Notes under the pieces: model-generated
What the model was told of the DNA's origin: nothing
What the model saw: the letters and a program-made list of their open reading frames with translations, nothing else
Databases searched by the model: none
Made by a program: the position numbers and the translations under genes
In this document: positions 7,202 through 13,784 of the stretch, in pieces
Numbering within the stretch: the first letter of the stretch is position 1
Layout: each line of letters starts with the position of its first letter
Source: Bacteroidota bacterium
GTDB lineage: Bacteria; Bacteroidota; Bacteroidia; Bacteroidales; PUMT01
Direction of reading: 5' to 3'
Length of the DNA: 13,784 nt
Assembly (NCBI GenBank): GCA_003556985.1
Contig: PWPZ01000158.1
Span: 1 to 13,784, forward strand

Positions 7202-8233
7202 ATTACCACATTCGTTGAAAACACTCACGATCCTGATAGCGGCCGGATGCTTACCCCGCACGAAAGGATGATGAACCTGATGGAAGAAATTGAGCTTGCC
7301 GACCAGCTGGGTCTGGATGTATTCGGCATAGGTGAGCATCACCGGCCCGATTTTATTGTTTCCTCGCCGGCAGTGGTGCTGGCGGCAGCAGCAGTCAAAA
7401 CAAAAAACATCAGGCTTTCCAGTGCAGTAAGCGTGCTGAGCTCCGACGATCCTGTACGGGTTTTCCAGGATTTTGCCCACATCGACCTTCTTTCAAAAGG
7501 CAGGGCCGAGATTATGGCAGGACGCGGCTCTTTCACAGAGTCCTTTCCCCTTTTCGGATACGATATGAAAGATTACAACTCCCTTTTTGAAGAAAAACTG
7601 CAATTGCTTTTACAGCTCAACAAAAGTGAAAAGATTACCTGGAAAGGAGATCTCACACCCCCGATCAATAACCGGGGGGTATACCCAAGGCCCTTGCAGC
7701 CGGAGCTGCCGGTCTGGATAGCAGTGGGAGGCACACCCGAATCGGCTGTCCGCGCGGCAGCCAATAGTCTGCCAATGGCCCTGGCCATTATCGGAGGAAT
7801 GCCGGAAAGGTTTGTCGCATTCACCGATCTCTATAAGGAAACATACAAAAACTCGGGGCACGACCCTGAAAAATTAAAGCTTGCAATAAACTCCCACGGT
7901 TTCATTCATGAAGATTCACAGAAAGCGGCCGATGAGTTTTATGGACCTTATGCCCTGGTTATGAATAATATCGGACGCGAACGGGGGTGGCCCCCGATGA
8001 ACAGGGATCATTATGAAATGATGCGGTCATCAGGTGGCTCATTGCTTGTGGGAAGTCCGCAACAGGTAACCGATAAGATCCTGCATGAATATGAATTATT
8101 TGGCAATACCCGTTTCCTTCTGCATATCAGCGTGGGCACCCTGCCTCATAAAAAAGTGATGAATGCTATTGAGTTGCTGGGTACCGTGGTTGCACCCGCC
8201 GTTAGAAAGGCCATCGGCCCCCGGCCGGCGTGA
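7190..8233 (+). CDS. LLM-class (luciferase-like) flavin-dependent oxidoreductase
   Basis: The protein has 347 residues, the expected size of bacterial luciferase-like TIM-barrel oxidoreductases that use FMN or F420. Family marks are the N-terminal strand MEIGITTF, the helix LADQLGLDVFGIGEHHRPDF with GEHHRPDF at 48-55, the strand NIRLSSAVSVLSSDDPVRV (73-91), and MAGRGSFTESFPLFGYD (109-125). These resemble the subfamily of probable LLM oxidoreductases typified by structure 2I7G (an assignment from memory). It is soluble and cytoplasmic, with no signal peptide. The start codon matches the family N-terminus, so there is little doubt about it, although it lies inside an inverted repeat. It follows the permease by 52 bases on the same strand with no terminator between, so co-transcription is possible, but a functional link to the transporter is not established. 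It ends 11 bases from the convergent hisS stop. The substrate is unknown. Confidence 0.92.
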   Translation: MEIGITTFVENTHDPDSGRMLTPHERMMNLMEEIELADQLGLDVFGIGEHHRPDFIVSSPAVVLAAAAVKTKNIRLSSAVSVLSSDDPVRVFQDFAHIDLLSKGRAEIMAGRGSFTESFPLFGYDMKDYNSLFEEKLQLLLQLNKSEKITWKGDLTPPINNRGVYPRPLQPELPVWIAVGGTPESAVRAAANSLPMALAIIGGMPERFVAFTDLYKETYKNSGHDPEKLKLAINSHGFIHEDSQKAADEFYGPYALVMNNIGRERGWPPMNRDHYEMMRSSGGSLLVGSPQQVTDKILHEYELFGNTRFLLHISVGTLPHKKVMNAIELLGTVVAPAVRKAIGPRPA

Positions 8234-8244
8234 AAGAGTGCCAT

Positions 8245-9606
8245 TTATTTAAAATAACTGACAAGGTCCTGCTGGCTGATGGTTTGCTGGGTGCCGGCCT
8301 CCATGTCTTTCAGGGTAACGGTTCCTTCTCCCGCTTCCTTTTCACCTGCAATGGCCACAAAGGGAATATTCCGTTTATTGGCATACTGCATTTGCTTTTT
8401 CATTTTAGCCTCGTCGGGATAAAGCTCGCAGCTTATGCCCGATTTACGCAGCACGGCCAGCATTTGCAGGCAAATCTCCGCTTCCCGCTCCCCGAAATTA
8501 ACGAACATCACCCTGCAGGAGGTGGACACGGTTTCGGGGAAGCCCCCGGTCTGCTCCAGCACATCATAAATACGGTCGGCGCCGAACGATATTCCCACAC
8601 CCGAAAGTCCGGGGAGCCCGAACACTCCGGTAAGGTCGTCATAACGCCCTCCCCCGCAGATACTGCCTATCTCCACATCGGCCGCCCTAACTTCAAAGAT
8701 GGTGCCCGTATAGTAATTCAGTCCCCTTGCCAGGGAGACATCAAACTCAAGCGGACTGGCGGGCAGTGGAGCAGAAAGCAGGTCAAGTATTTTCCTCATC
8801 TCTTCCGTTCCTTTCATTCCCGTTTCGCTTTCGCGGAATAAAACGGACAGGGCATCCAGCTTTTCATGGTTACTTCCCGTAATAGCGATTACAGGCTTTA
8901 GCCGGTCGATTGCCCGGGGAGTTATCCCCCTCTCCTCCATCTCCCTGCAGACCCCATCAAGACCTATCTTATCCAGCTTGTCCATTGCAACGGTAAGGTC
9001 GGTAAGTTTTTCCGGCTCTCCAATGATCTCGGAAATACCGGTGAGAATCTTCCTGTTATTGAGTCTTATTACGACATTGATTTTCAGCTCTGCAAACACA
9101 TCGTCTATGATCCTGGTCATCTCCACTTCGTTAAGCAGCGAATCGCTCCCGATCACATCGGCATCACACTGGAAAAATTCACGGTACCTTCCCTTCTGAG
9201 GCCGGTCGGCACGCCATACAGGCTGGATCTGGTACCTCTTAAAGGGAAAAATCAGCTCATTACGGTGCTGAACCACAAAGCGGGCAAAGGGAACTGTAAG
9301 ATCATACCTGAGTCCGCGGTCACAGATCAGGCTTGCCAGACGGCCGCTGTCACTGAAGAGATCACTTTCCCGGGGCAGCTTACTTAAAAAATCGCCCGAA
9401 TTGAGTATCCTGAACAGCAGCCTGTCACCCTCCTCCCCGTATTTCCCCAACAGGGTGGAAAGATTTTCCATGGCGGGGGTTTCGACCGACTGATAGCCGC
9501 AGAGCTCAAAAACCGATTTTATGGTATTGAAAATATAATTTCTTCCGGCCATTTCGCCCGGAAGGAAATCTCTTGTTCCTTTAGGCACCGAAGGTTTCTG
9601 GGACAT
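8245..9606 (-). CDS. hisS: Histidine--tRNA ligase (HisRS)
   Basis: The enzyme charges tRNA-His with histidine using ATP, in the cytoplasm, as a class II synthetase homodimer. At 453 residues it has the normal length. Visible marks in order are the N-terminal KGTRDFLP (9-16), motif 1 around YQSVETPAM (38-46), motif 2 around PVWRADRP and YREFFQCDADVIG (129-153), the histidine-A loop RGLNYYTGTIFE (294-305), the histidine-B loop CGGGRYDDL (317-325), and motif 3 GVGISFGADRIY (336-347). The C-terminal anticodon-binding domain covers about 364-453. The start is supported by the in-family N-terminus and by an exact -7 promoter box 29 bases upstream. It lies 67 bases downstream of the DUF4870 gene on the same strand, so read-through from there is also possible. 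No catalytic residue appears to be missing. Confidence 0.97.
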   Translation of the reverse strand: MSQKPSVPKGTRDFLPGEMAGRNYIFNTIKSVFELCGYQSVETPAMENLSTLLGKYGEEGDRLLFRILNSGDFLSKLPRESDLFSDSGRLASLICDRGLRYDLTVPFARFVVQHRNELIFPFKRYQIQPVWRADRPQKGRYREFFQCDADVIGSDSLLNEVEMTRIIDDVFAELKINVVIRLNNRKILTGISEIIGEPEKLTDLTVAMDKLDKIGLDGVCREMEERGITPRAIDRLKPVIAITGSNHEKLDALSVLFRESETGMKGTEEMRKILDLLSAPLPASPLEFDVSLARGLNYYTGTIFEVRAADVEIGSICGGGRYDDLTGVFGLPGLSGVGISFGADRIYDVLEQTGGFPETVSTSCRVMFVNFGEREAEICLQMLAVLRKSGISCELYPDEAKMKKQMQYANKRNIPFVAIAGEKEAGEGTVTLKDMEAGTQQTISQQDLVSYFK

Positions 9607-9634
9607 AGATCAAATGTTTAAATTCATATGCCCG

Positions 9635-9642
9635 CAAAGATA
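9635..9642 (-). promoter_or_regulatory. Predicted -7 box (TATCTTTG) for hisS
   Basis: On the minus strand the sequence reads TATCTTTG, an exact match to the Bacteroidota -7 consensus TAnnTTTG. It lies 28 bases upstream of the hisS start codon, which would give a short leader of about 20 bases. A TTTG is present upstream (complement of 9654-9657), but at about 11 bases rather than the usual spacing of around 19, so I do not count it as a -33 element. Confidence 0.6.
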
Positions 9643-9673
9643 ATGTTAATTGACAAAACTCCCGGTTACCGCC

Positions 9674-10030
9674 CTAATGAACAAACCTTATGCTGAGCGG
9701 ATACCTGAAGCGCACTCCATCATTGGCCCTTATGGATGCTACCACGGTTATTATCAGGTTGTAAAAAAAAAGCGCAATCAGCAGGGGTATGCCTACAATG
9801 ACCAATATAAGGATAAAGGAAGCCAGGTAATAAATTATCATCGAGATGTTAAAGTTTAATGCTTCTTTTCCCTGATCGTCAACCAGCGGGTACTGGTCTT
9901 TTTTTATCGACCATACAACCAGGGGACCGATTATGCTGCCAAAGGGAATAATAAAGCCGGCAAAGGCACTGAGGTGGCAAAACATTGCCCACATGCGTTC
10001 ATTGTGCTGGTTTTCATCTATTCGTTCCAT
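9674..10030 (-). CDS. DUF4870 (Tic20-like) small integral membrane protein
   Basis: The protein has 118 residues. It has the hallmarks of the DUF4870 family: an N-terminal helix with MWAMFCHLSAFAGFIIPFG (13-31), then GPLVVWSIKKDQYPLVDDQGK, then EALNFNISMIIYYLASF (56-72) and a further hydrophobic segment (about 73-97). The VDDQGKEALNFNIS stretch is the most diagnostic part. About three to four membrane spans and a short basic C-terminus are predicted. The family resembles the Tic20 membrane proteins, but its bacterial members have no established biochemical role. It is complete, with no signal peptide beyond its own spans. It sits 67 bases upstream of hisS on the same strand, which may be co-orientation rather than a functional operon. 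Confidence 0.9.
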   Translation of the reverse strand: MERIDENQHNERMWAMFCHLSAFAGFIIPFGSIIGPLVVWSIKKDQYPLVDDQGKEALNFNISMIIYYLASFILILVIVGIPLLIALFFYNLIITVVASIRANDGVRFRYPLSIRFVH

Positions 10031-10203
10031 AAGATCGGGAGATTGGTTAGTAACTTTTTAACTTTCACTGGCCGGCAGGTAAACTGCCTATTCTGGTATA
10101 TGTGCTATTTTGAATAACAAAGCCGCTAGAATTTCAGGAAGATATAAACCGGTCCGTTAACCATGTAAACAGGCAGAAAATGCATCGGCAGAAAAATCAG
10201 TTA

Positions 10204-11883
10204 TCACCCGGACAAGAGCTTTTTGTAGCGTATCCGGCCTGGTCCGGCGTCACCCAGCCTTTTACGCCGGTTTTCCTCATATTCTGAATAACTTCCCTCA
10301 AAATAATAAACACTTGAATCCCCCTCAAAAGCCAGGATATGAGTTGCCGTACGGTCCAAAAACCACCGGTCGTGAGAGATGATCACCGCACAGCCCGCAA
10401 AATTTTCCAGCCCCTCTTCAATAGCCCTGAGGGTATTTACATCAATATCATTGGTCGGCTCATCAAGCAGCAGCACATTGGCATTCTCCTTTAGGGTAAG
10501 TGCAAGGTGAAGCCGGTTTCGCTCGCCTCCGGAAAGCACACCGCATTTTTTCTCCTGGTCGGCACCTGAAAAATTAAACCTGGCCACATAGGCACGGGCA
10601 TTGATCGATCTTCCTCCAAGCTGGATATTCTCACTGTTTCCGGCAATTACCTGAAAAACTGTTTTTTCAGGATCAATGGCAGTATGGGCCTGGTCAACAT
10701 AGGCAATTCTTGCCGTCTCGCCAACACTGAAGTTTCCCCGGTCGGGTTTTTCGGCACCTATTATCATCCTGAACAATGTGGTTTTACCTGCCCCGTTGGG
10801 ACCTATAACGCCAACTATTCCGCCCGGAGGAAGGGTGAAGTCGAGATCCTCAAAAAGCAGCTTATCGCCGTAGGCTTTGGCAACATTCCTGGCCTCTATA
10901 ACCTTGTCGCCAAGCCGGGGGCCGTTGGGAATGAATATCTCAAGTTTATCTTCCTTTTGCTTCACATCCTCATTCAAAAGCTTTTCGTATGCCGACAGGC
11001 GGGCCCTGGATTTGGCGTGCCTGGCCTTCGGGGCCATGCGCACCCACTCCAGCTCCCTCTCAAGGGTTTTCTGTCTTTTCCCGGCCGATTTCTCCTCCAT
11101 TGCAAGCCGTTTTGATTTCTGCTCAAGCCAGGAAGAATAATTGCCTTTCCATGGTATACCTTCCCCCCGGTCAAGCTCCAGGATCCACCCGGCAACATTA
11201 TCAAGAAAATACCTGTCGTGGGTTATGGAAATAACTGTGCCCTGGTACTGTTTCAGATGCTGTTCAAGCCAGTGAACCGATTCGGCATCAAGATGGTTGG
11301 TTGGTTCATCCAGAAGCAGTATATCCGGTTCCTCGATCAGCAGCCTGCATAATGCGACCCTGCGGGCCTCGCCCCCGGAGAGGCTGGTTACCGGACTGTC
11401 GCCCTCCGGGCACCGCAGGGCATCCATGGCCCGCTCCAGCCGGCTGTCAAGATCCCATCCGTTGAGGTTGTCAATCTTTTCTGTCAGCTCACCCTGTTTC
11501 TGAATAAGCAGGTTCATTTGATCATCGTCCATGGGCTCGGCAAAACGGCTGTTCACCTCTTCATATTCCTTCAGCATATCAGCCAGTTCCCCAACCCCGT
11601 CCATCACATTCTCCTTTACGGTTTTACCCTCATCAAGAACGGGCTCCTGCTCCAGCATCCCAACGGTGTAGCCGGGAGAAAAAACCACTTCTCCGTCGAA
11701 TGACTTTTCCTTCCCCGCAATTATACGGAGCAGGGTTGATTTCCCTGAACCGTTCAGTCCGATGATGCCGATCTTCGCACCGTAAAAAAAAGAGAGGTAA
11801 ATATTATTCAACACCTTTTTCTGCGGCGGGTATGTCTTGCTTACACCCACCATCGAAAAAATCACCTTTTTATCTTCGCTCAT
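10204..11883 (-). CDS. ettA: Energy-dependent translational throttle protein EttA (ABC-F)
   Basis: The protein has 559 residues, close to E. coli EttA. ABC-F proteins have two ATPase domains and no membrane domain; EttA binds the ribosomal E site and gates entry into elongation according to the ATP/ADP ratio. Domain 1 has Walker A GLNGSGKST (42-50), signature LSGGE (168-172) and Walker B LLLLDEP with catalytic Glu193. A helical insertion at about 95-145 corresponds to the arm that contacts ribosomal protein L1. A charged linker at about 243-320 is the P-site tRNA interaction motif, containing APKARHAKSRARL. Domain 2 has Walker A GPNGAGKTT (361-369), signature LSGGE (450-454) and Walker B with Glu475. 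The N-terminus (KTYPPQKKVLNNIYLSFFYGAKIG) is strongly EttA-like, separating it from Uup and YheS. It is divergent from the sensor kinase gene, with no obvious terminator downstream. Confidence 0.95.
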   Translation of the reverse strand: MSEDKKVIFSMVGVSKTYPPQKKVLNNIYLSFFYGAKIGIIGLNGSGKSTLLRIIAGKEKSFDGEVVFSPGYTVGMLEQEPVLDEGKTVKENVMDGVGELADMLKEYEEVNSRFAEPMDDDQMNLLIQKQGELTEKIDNLNGWDLDSRLERAMDALRCPEGDSPVTSLSGGEARRVALCRLLIEEPDILLLDEPTNHLDAESVHWLEQHLKQYQGTVISITHDRYFLDNVAGWILELDRGEGIPWKGNYSSWLEQKSKRLAMEEKSAGKRQKTLERELEWVRMAPKARHAKSRARLSAYEKLLNEDVKQKEDKLEIFIPNGPRLGDKVIEARNVAKAYGDKLLFEDLDFTLPPGGIVGVIGPNGAGKTTLFRMIIGAEKPDRGNFSVGETARIAYVDQAHTAIDPEKTVFQVIAGNSENIQLGGRSINARAYVARFNFSGADQEKKCGVLSGGERNRLHLALTLKENANVLLLDEPTNDIDVNTLRAIEEGLENFAGCAVIISHDRWFLDRTATHILAFEGDSSVYYFEGSYSEYEENRRKRLGDAGPGRIRYKKLLSG

Positions 11884-12008
11884 ATTTTTATATCAGTTTT
11901 AAGTAAAAGTAATAAATATCCATGTAAAAAATTTGCACTCACCGAAATGATCAACCATGTTATTCCATACTTTTTATTAATAATGACAATAGCTATGGCA
12001 GATTTTAT

Positions 12009-12016
12009 TATTTTTG
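12009..12016 (+). promoter_or_regulatory. Predicted -7 box (TATTTTTG) for the hybrid kinase gene
   Basis: TATTTTTG matches the TAnnTTTG -7 consensus exactly and lies 64 bases upstream of the kinase start codon, in the 197-base divergent region between ettA and the kinase gene. No clear -33 element is visible at the usual distance. The surrounding DNA is very AT-rich, so a chance match cannot be excluded. Confidence 0.4.
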
Positions 12017-12080
12017 AACAATATATAAATCTTTCAGAGGATTTTGCAACTTTAGGCAAAATATCCCAAATATGCCTTAA

Positions 12081-13784
12081 ATGAAGCTTTTAAACAAACT
12101 GGTCGACTACTTAAGCTTTGGGCTCCACGGAAAGTGTGATGAAAAAATCATCAGCAAAATATATTTTTTAAACCTGCTGAGCTTTACCGGATTTTGCTTT
12201 CTCGCAGTTTTTAGTGCAATAACCCTGATACTGGGTGAATACTTCAATGGACTGGTTACCCTGACGGTGGCATTGCTGTTGCTTGGCAGTATTCACCAGG
12301 TCAAAAAAACCTGCCGGTATTCAACTATTGCCAGATTCAATCTGACCCTGATCATCTTTGCCCTTCTTCTTATGTTCGCCCTCGGGCCGGCCCGGGAGGG
12401 CATAATAATATGGTTCCCGGTGATTCCCGCATTATCGGTATTTATACTGGGAATAAGAAAGGGAACAGTGGTATCTCTCTCCTTTTTGATTGTAGCCGCC
12501 GCTTTTTTTCTTTTACCGGAACCCTTTTCAAACATCTCTCAATTCAACACCCTTTTTACCCTCCGGCTCTCCGGCCTTTACCTTGGAATTTTGCTGATCG
12601 TAGTAATATTTGAGCATTACCGGGTTAACCATCTGCGCTCCATCGAGCTTGATCTGCTGGAAGCACAAAACGAGACCAAGCTCAAGGAATCATTCATCTC
12701 TAAACTTTCCCACCAGATACGCACCCCTTTGAGCAATATAATGCTGGTTGGTCACATGGTCAACAAGGTTAACCTTACAGAGGAACAGAGAGATATGATG
12801 GAAACCATAATCGCATCGGCAAATAATCTGGTTACCACAATTGAAAATGTTGCCGAAATTGCAGGCGTGGGCATAGAAAGTAAGGAAACATTCAGGAATA
12901 CGGGCTTTAATCTGCACTCCACATTAAACAGTACGATCAGGCTGTTTACCATCCAGAAGGAACCCGTGGTTGAATTTACCCTCTCGGTCGATGAAACTCT
13001 CATAAACCAAAAGCTGAAAGGCGATCCGGTGCGCCTCAAGCAAATATTTTTGAATCTGATAGAGGCTATATTAAAGAATAAAAGACCCGGCAAAATGAAT
13101 ATCAGCATCGATGCAGGTTTGAATAGCCAGGCAGACGGAATTGCCTCTATAAGATTTGAAATTAAAACCAGCAAGCCCGTAAAGCTTCCCCTTAAGGACA
13201 CCGAAAGTATCAGCTTAAAAAATGATATAACTGTTCATAACTATATAAATCAGATTAATACGGTTGATCTCAATATTGCCGATAATATTATAAGGCAAAT
13301 GAGAGGCAAGCTGATGATACTCAAGACCAGGGAAAAGAACCTGGTATTCCTGTTCACCCTGCCTTTTGCAATCATCGGAACCCCGGATGGAGCCGTTGCG
13401 GATGATACTGCCGGGGAAAGCACCCCGGAGCATGCTGAAATAAAAGGGAAACTAAAAGACATTAACCTGCTGCTGGTGGAAGACAATACAATAAATCAGA
13501 AAATTGTTGAATTAAGCCTGGAGAATTACGTTAAGAACATTGATGTGGCAAACAACGGCAAAGAAGCGCTTGACCGGTTCGGAACATCAAGATATGATGT
13601 TATCCTTATGGATGTTCAGATGCCGGTTATAGACGGTTTTGTTGCCACAAGAAAAATCCGTGAAATAGAAGCCACTACCAATTCACATACCCCGGTTATT
13701 GCTATTACTGCAAATGCGTTGCACGGCGACAGGGAAAAATGCCTGGAGGCAGGTATGGATGATTACATCAGCAAGCCTTTCCAG
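12081..13784 (+). CDS. Membrane hybrid histidine kinase/response regulator with degenerate ATPase domain (partial, 3' end outside window)
   Basis: The frame is open for 568 codons to the window edge, so the C-terminus is missing. An in-frame TAA directly precedes the ATG, fixing the start. About six membrane spans lie within residues 28-178 with only short loops and no large extracellular domain. A coiled-coil-like helix (about 183-205) leads to a HisKA domain with KLSHQIRTPLSNI (208-220), phospho-acceptor His211. The position after His is normally Glu and is Gln here. The HATPase region (about 300-430) aligns by DPVRLKQIFLNLI, ASIRFEI and LVFLFTLP, but the N-box Asn is replaced (Ala329), the G1 DxGxG is replaced by KTSKPVKL (362-369), and the G2 GTGLGL is replaced by INTVDL (392-397). 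The receiver domain is intact as far as seen: Glu467/Asp468, phospho-acceptor Asp511 in LMDVQMP, Thr543 and Lys565. The ligand and target are unknown. It probably relies on a partner kinase or on reverse phosphotransfer. Confidence 0.85.
   Translation, partial: MKLLNKLVDYLSFGLHGKCDEKIISKIYFLNLLSFTGFCFLAVFSAITLILGEYFNGLVTLTVALLLLGSIHQVKKTCRYSTIARFNLTLIIFALLLMFALGPAREGIIIWFPVIPALSVFILGIRKGTVVSLSFLIVAAAFFLLPEPFSNISQFNTLFTLRLSGLYLGILLIVVIFEHYRVNHLRSIELDLLEAQNETKLKESFISKLSHQIRTPLSNIMLVGHMVNKVNLTEEQRDMMETIIASANNLVTTIENVAEIAGVGIESKETFRNTGFNLHSTLNSTIRLFTIQKEPVVEFTLSVDETLINQKLKGDPVRLKQIFLNLIEAILKNKRPGKMNISIDAGLNSQADGIASIRFEIKTSKPVKLPLKDTESISLKNDITVHNYINQINTVDLNIADNIIRQMRGKLMILKTREKNLVFLFTLPFAIIGTPDGAVADDTAGESTPEHAEIKGKLKDINLLLVEDNTINQKIVELSLENYVKNIDVANNGKEALDRFGTSRYDVILMDVQMPVIDGFVATRKIREIEATTNSHTPVIAITANALHGDREKCLEAGMDDYISKPFQ

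Noticed and set aside
7657..7680. ACCCCC/GGGGGT inverted repeat with a run of six G in the oxidoreductase gene
   Set aside because: It is inside conserved coding sequence and accounted for by Thr-Pro-Pro and Arg-Gly-Val codons; short homopolymer, no sign of phase variation.
8230..8841. Long plus-strand open frame (203 codons) opposite the end of hisS
   Set aside because: It lies fully antisense to the conserved hisS coding sequence, its translation resembles no protein family I know, and it is explained by the codon pattern of hisS.
10074..10088. Short hairpin (GGCAG/CTGCC, five-base loop) between ettA and the DUF4870 gene
   Set aside because: Only a 5-bp stem and no T-run on either strand, so it cannot be supported as a terminator for ettA.
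11884..11950. Near-match -7 box (TACTTTTA, minus strand) upstream of ettA
   Set aside because: It deviates from TAnnTTTG at the last, important G and has no -33 partner at the right spacing.
12072..12080. Two-codon ORF (ATG CCT TAA) directly abutting the kinase start codon
   Set aside because: Too short to separate from chance; without ribosome profiling there is no sign of a regulatory upstream ORF.
12293..13486. Minus-strand open frames of 72-149 codons across the kinase gene
   Set aside because: The plus-strand frame is open for 568 codons to the window edge with HisKA and receiver motifs, so the antisense frames are shadows.

Overview
The window reads as ordinary chromosome from a member of the Bacteroidota, probably a Bacteroidales/Marinilabiliales-like lineage, though I cannot fix the rank below phylum. 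Three things support this. Start codons lack Shine-Dalgarno sequences. Several intergenic regions carry TAnnTTTG (-7) promoter boxes typical of this phylum. A lipoprotein has an acidic run directly after its lipobox cysteine, as in Bacteroidota surface-exported lipoproteins. Coding DNA is moderately GC-rich and gaps are visibly AT-rich. I see no tRNA, rRNA, CRISPR array, IS element or phage gene.

Layout. 54-2523 (minus strand): a secreted PQQ-like beta-propeller protein and, as a separate unit closed by a clear intrinsic terminator, a putative surface lipoprotein of unknown function. 2995-8233 (plus strand): a LolD/MacB-type ABC ATPase, a 1142-residue FtsX/MacB-type permease with about ten membrane spans, and an LLM-class flavin oxidoreductase. 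8245-11883 (minus strand): hisS (histidyl-tRNA synthetase), a small DUF4870/Tic20-like membrane protein, and ettA (ribosome-associated ABC-F ATPase). 12081 to the window end (plus strand, divergent from ettA): a membrane-bound hybrid histidine kinase/response regulator cut off by the window edge.

How they work together. The ATPase and permease should form one type VII ABC machine: the permease carries both FtsX-like halves in one chain, so one permease plus an ATPase dimer would be complete. hisS and ettA are translation genes. The remaining genes have no evident shared pathway.

The most unusual feature is the hybrid kinase at the right end. Its phospho-accepting His and its whole visible receiver domain are intact, but the ATP-binding domain has lost the N, G1 and G2 boxes and the H-box acidic residue is Gln. 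It looks like a pseudokinase joined to a live receiver. Also notable are a perfect 12-bp inverted repeat that buries the start codon of the flavin oxidoreductase gene, and two repeat-built linkers in the permease, one made from a direct repeat read in two different frames.
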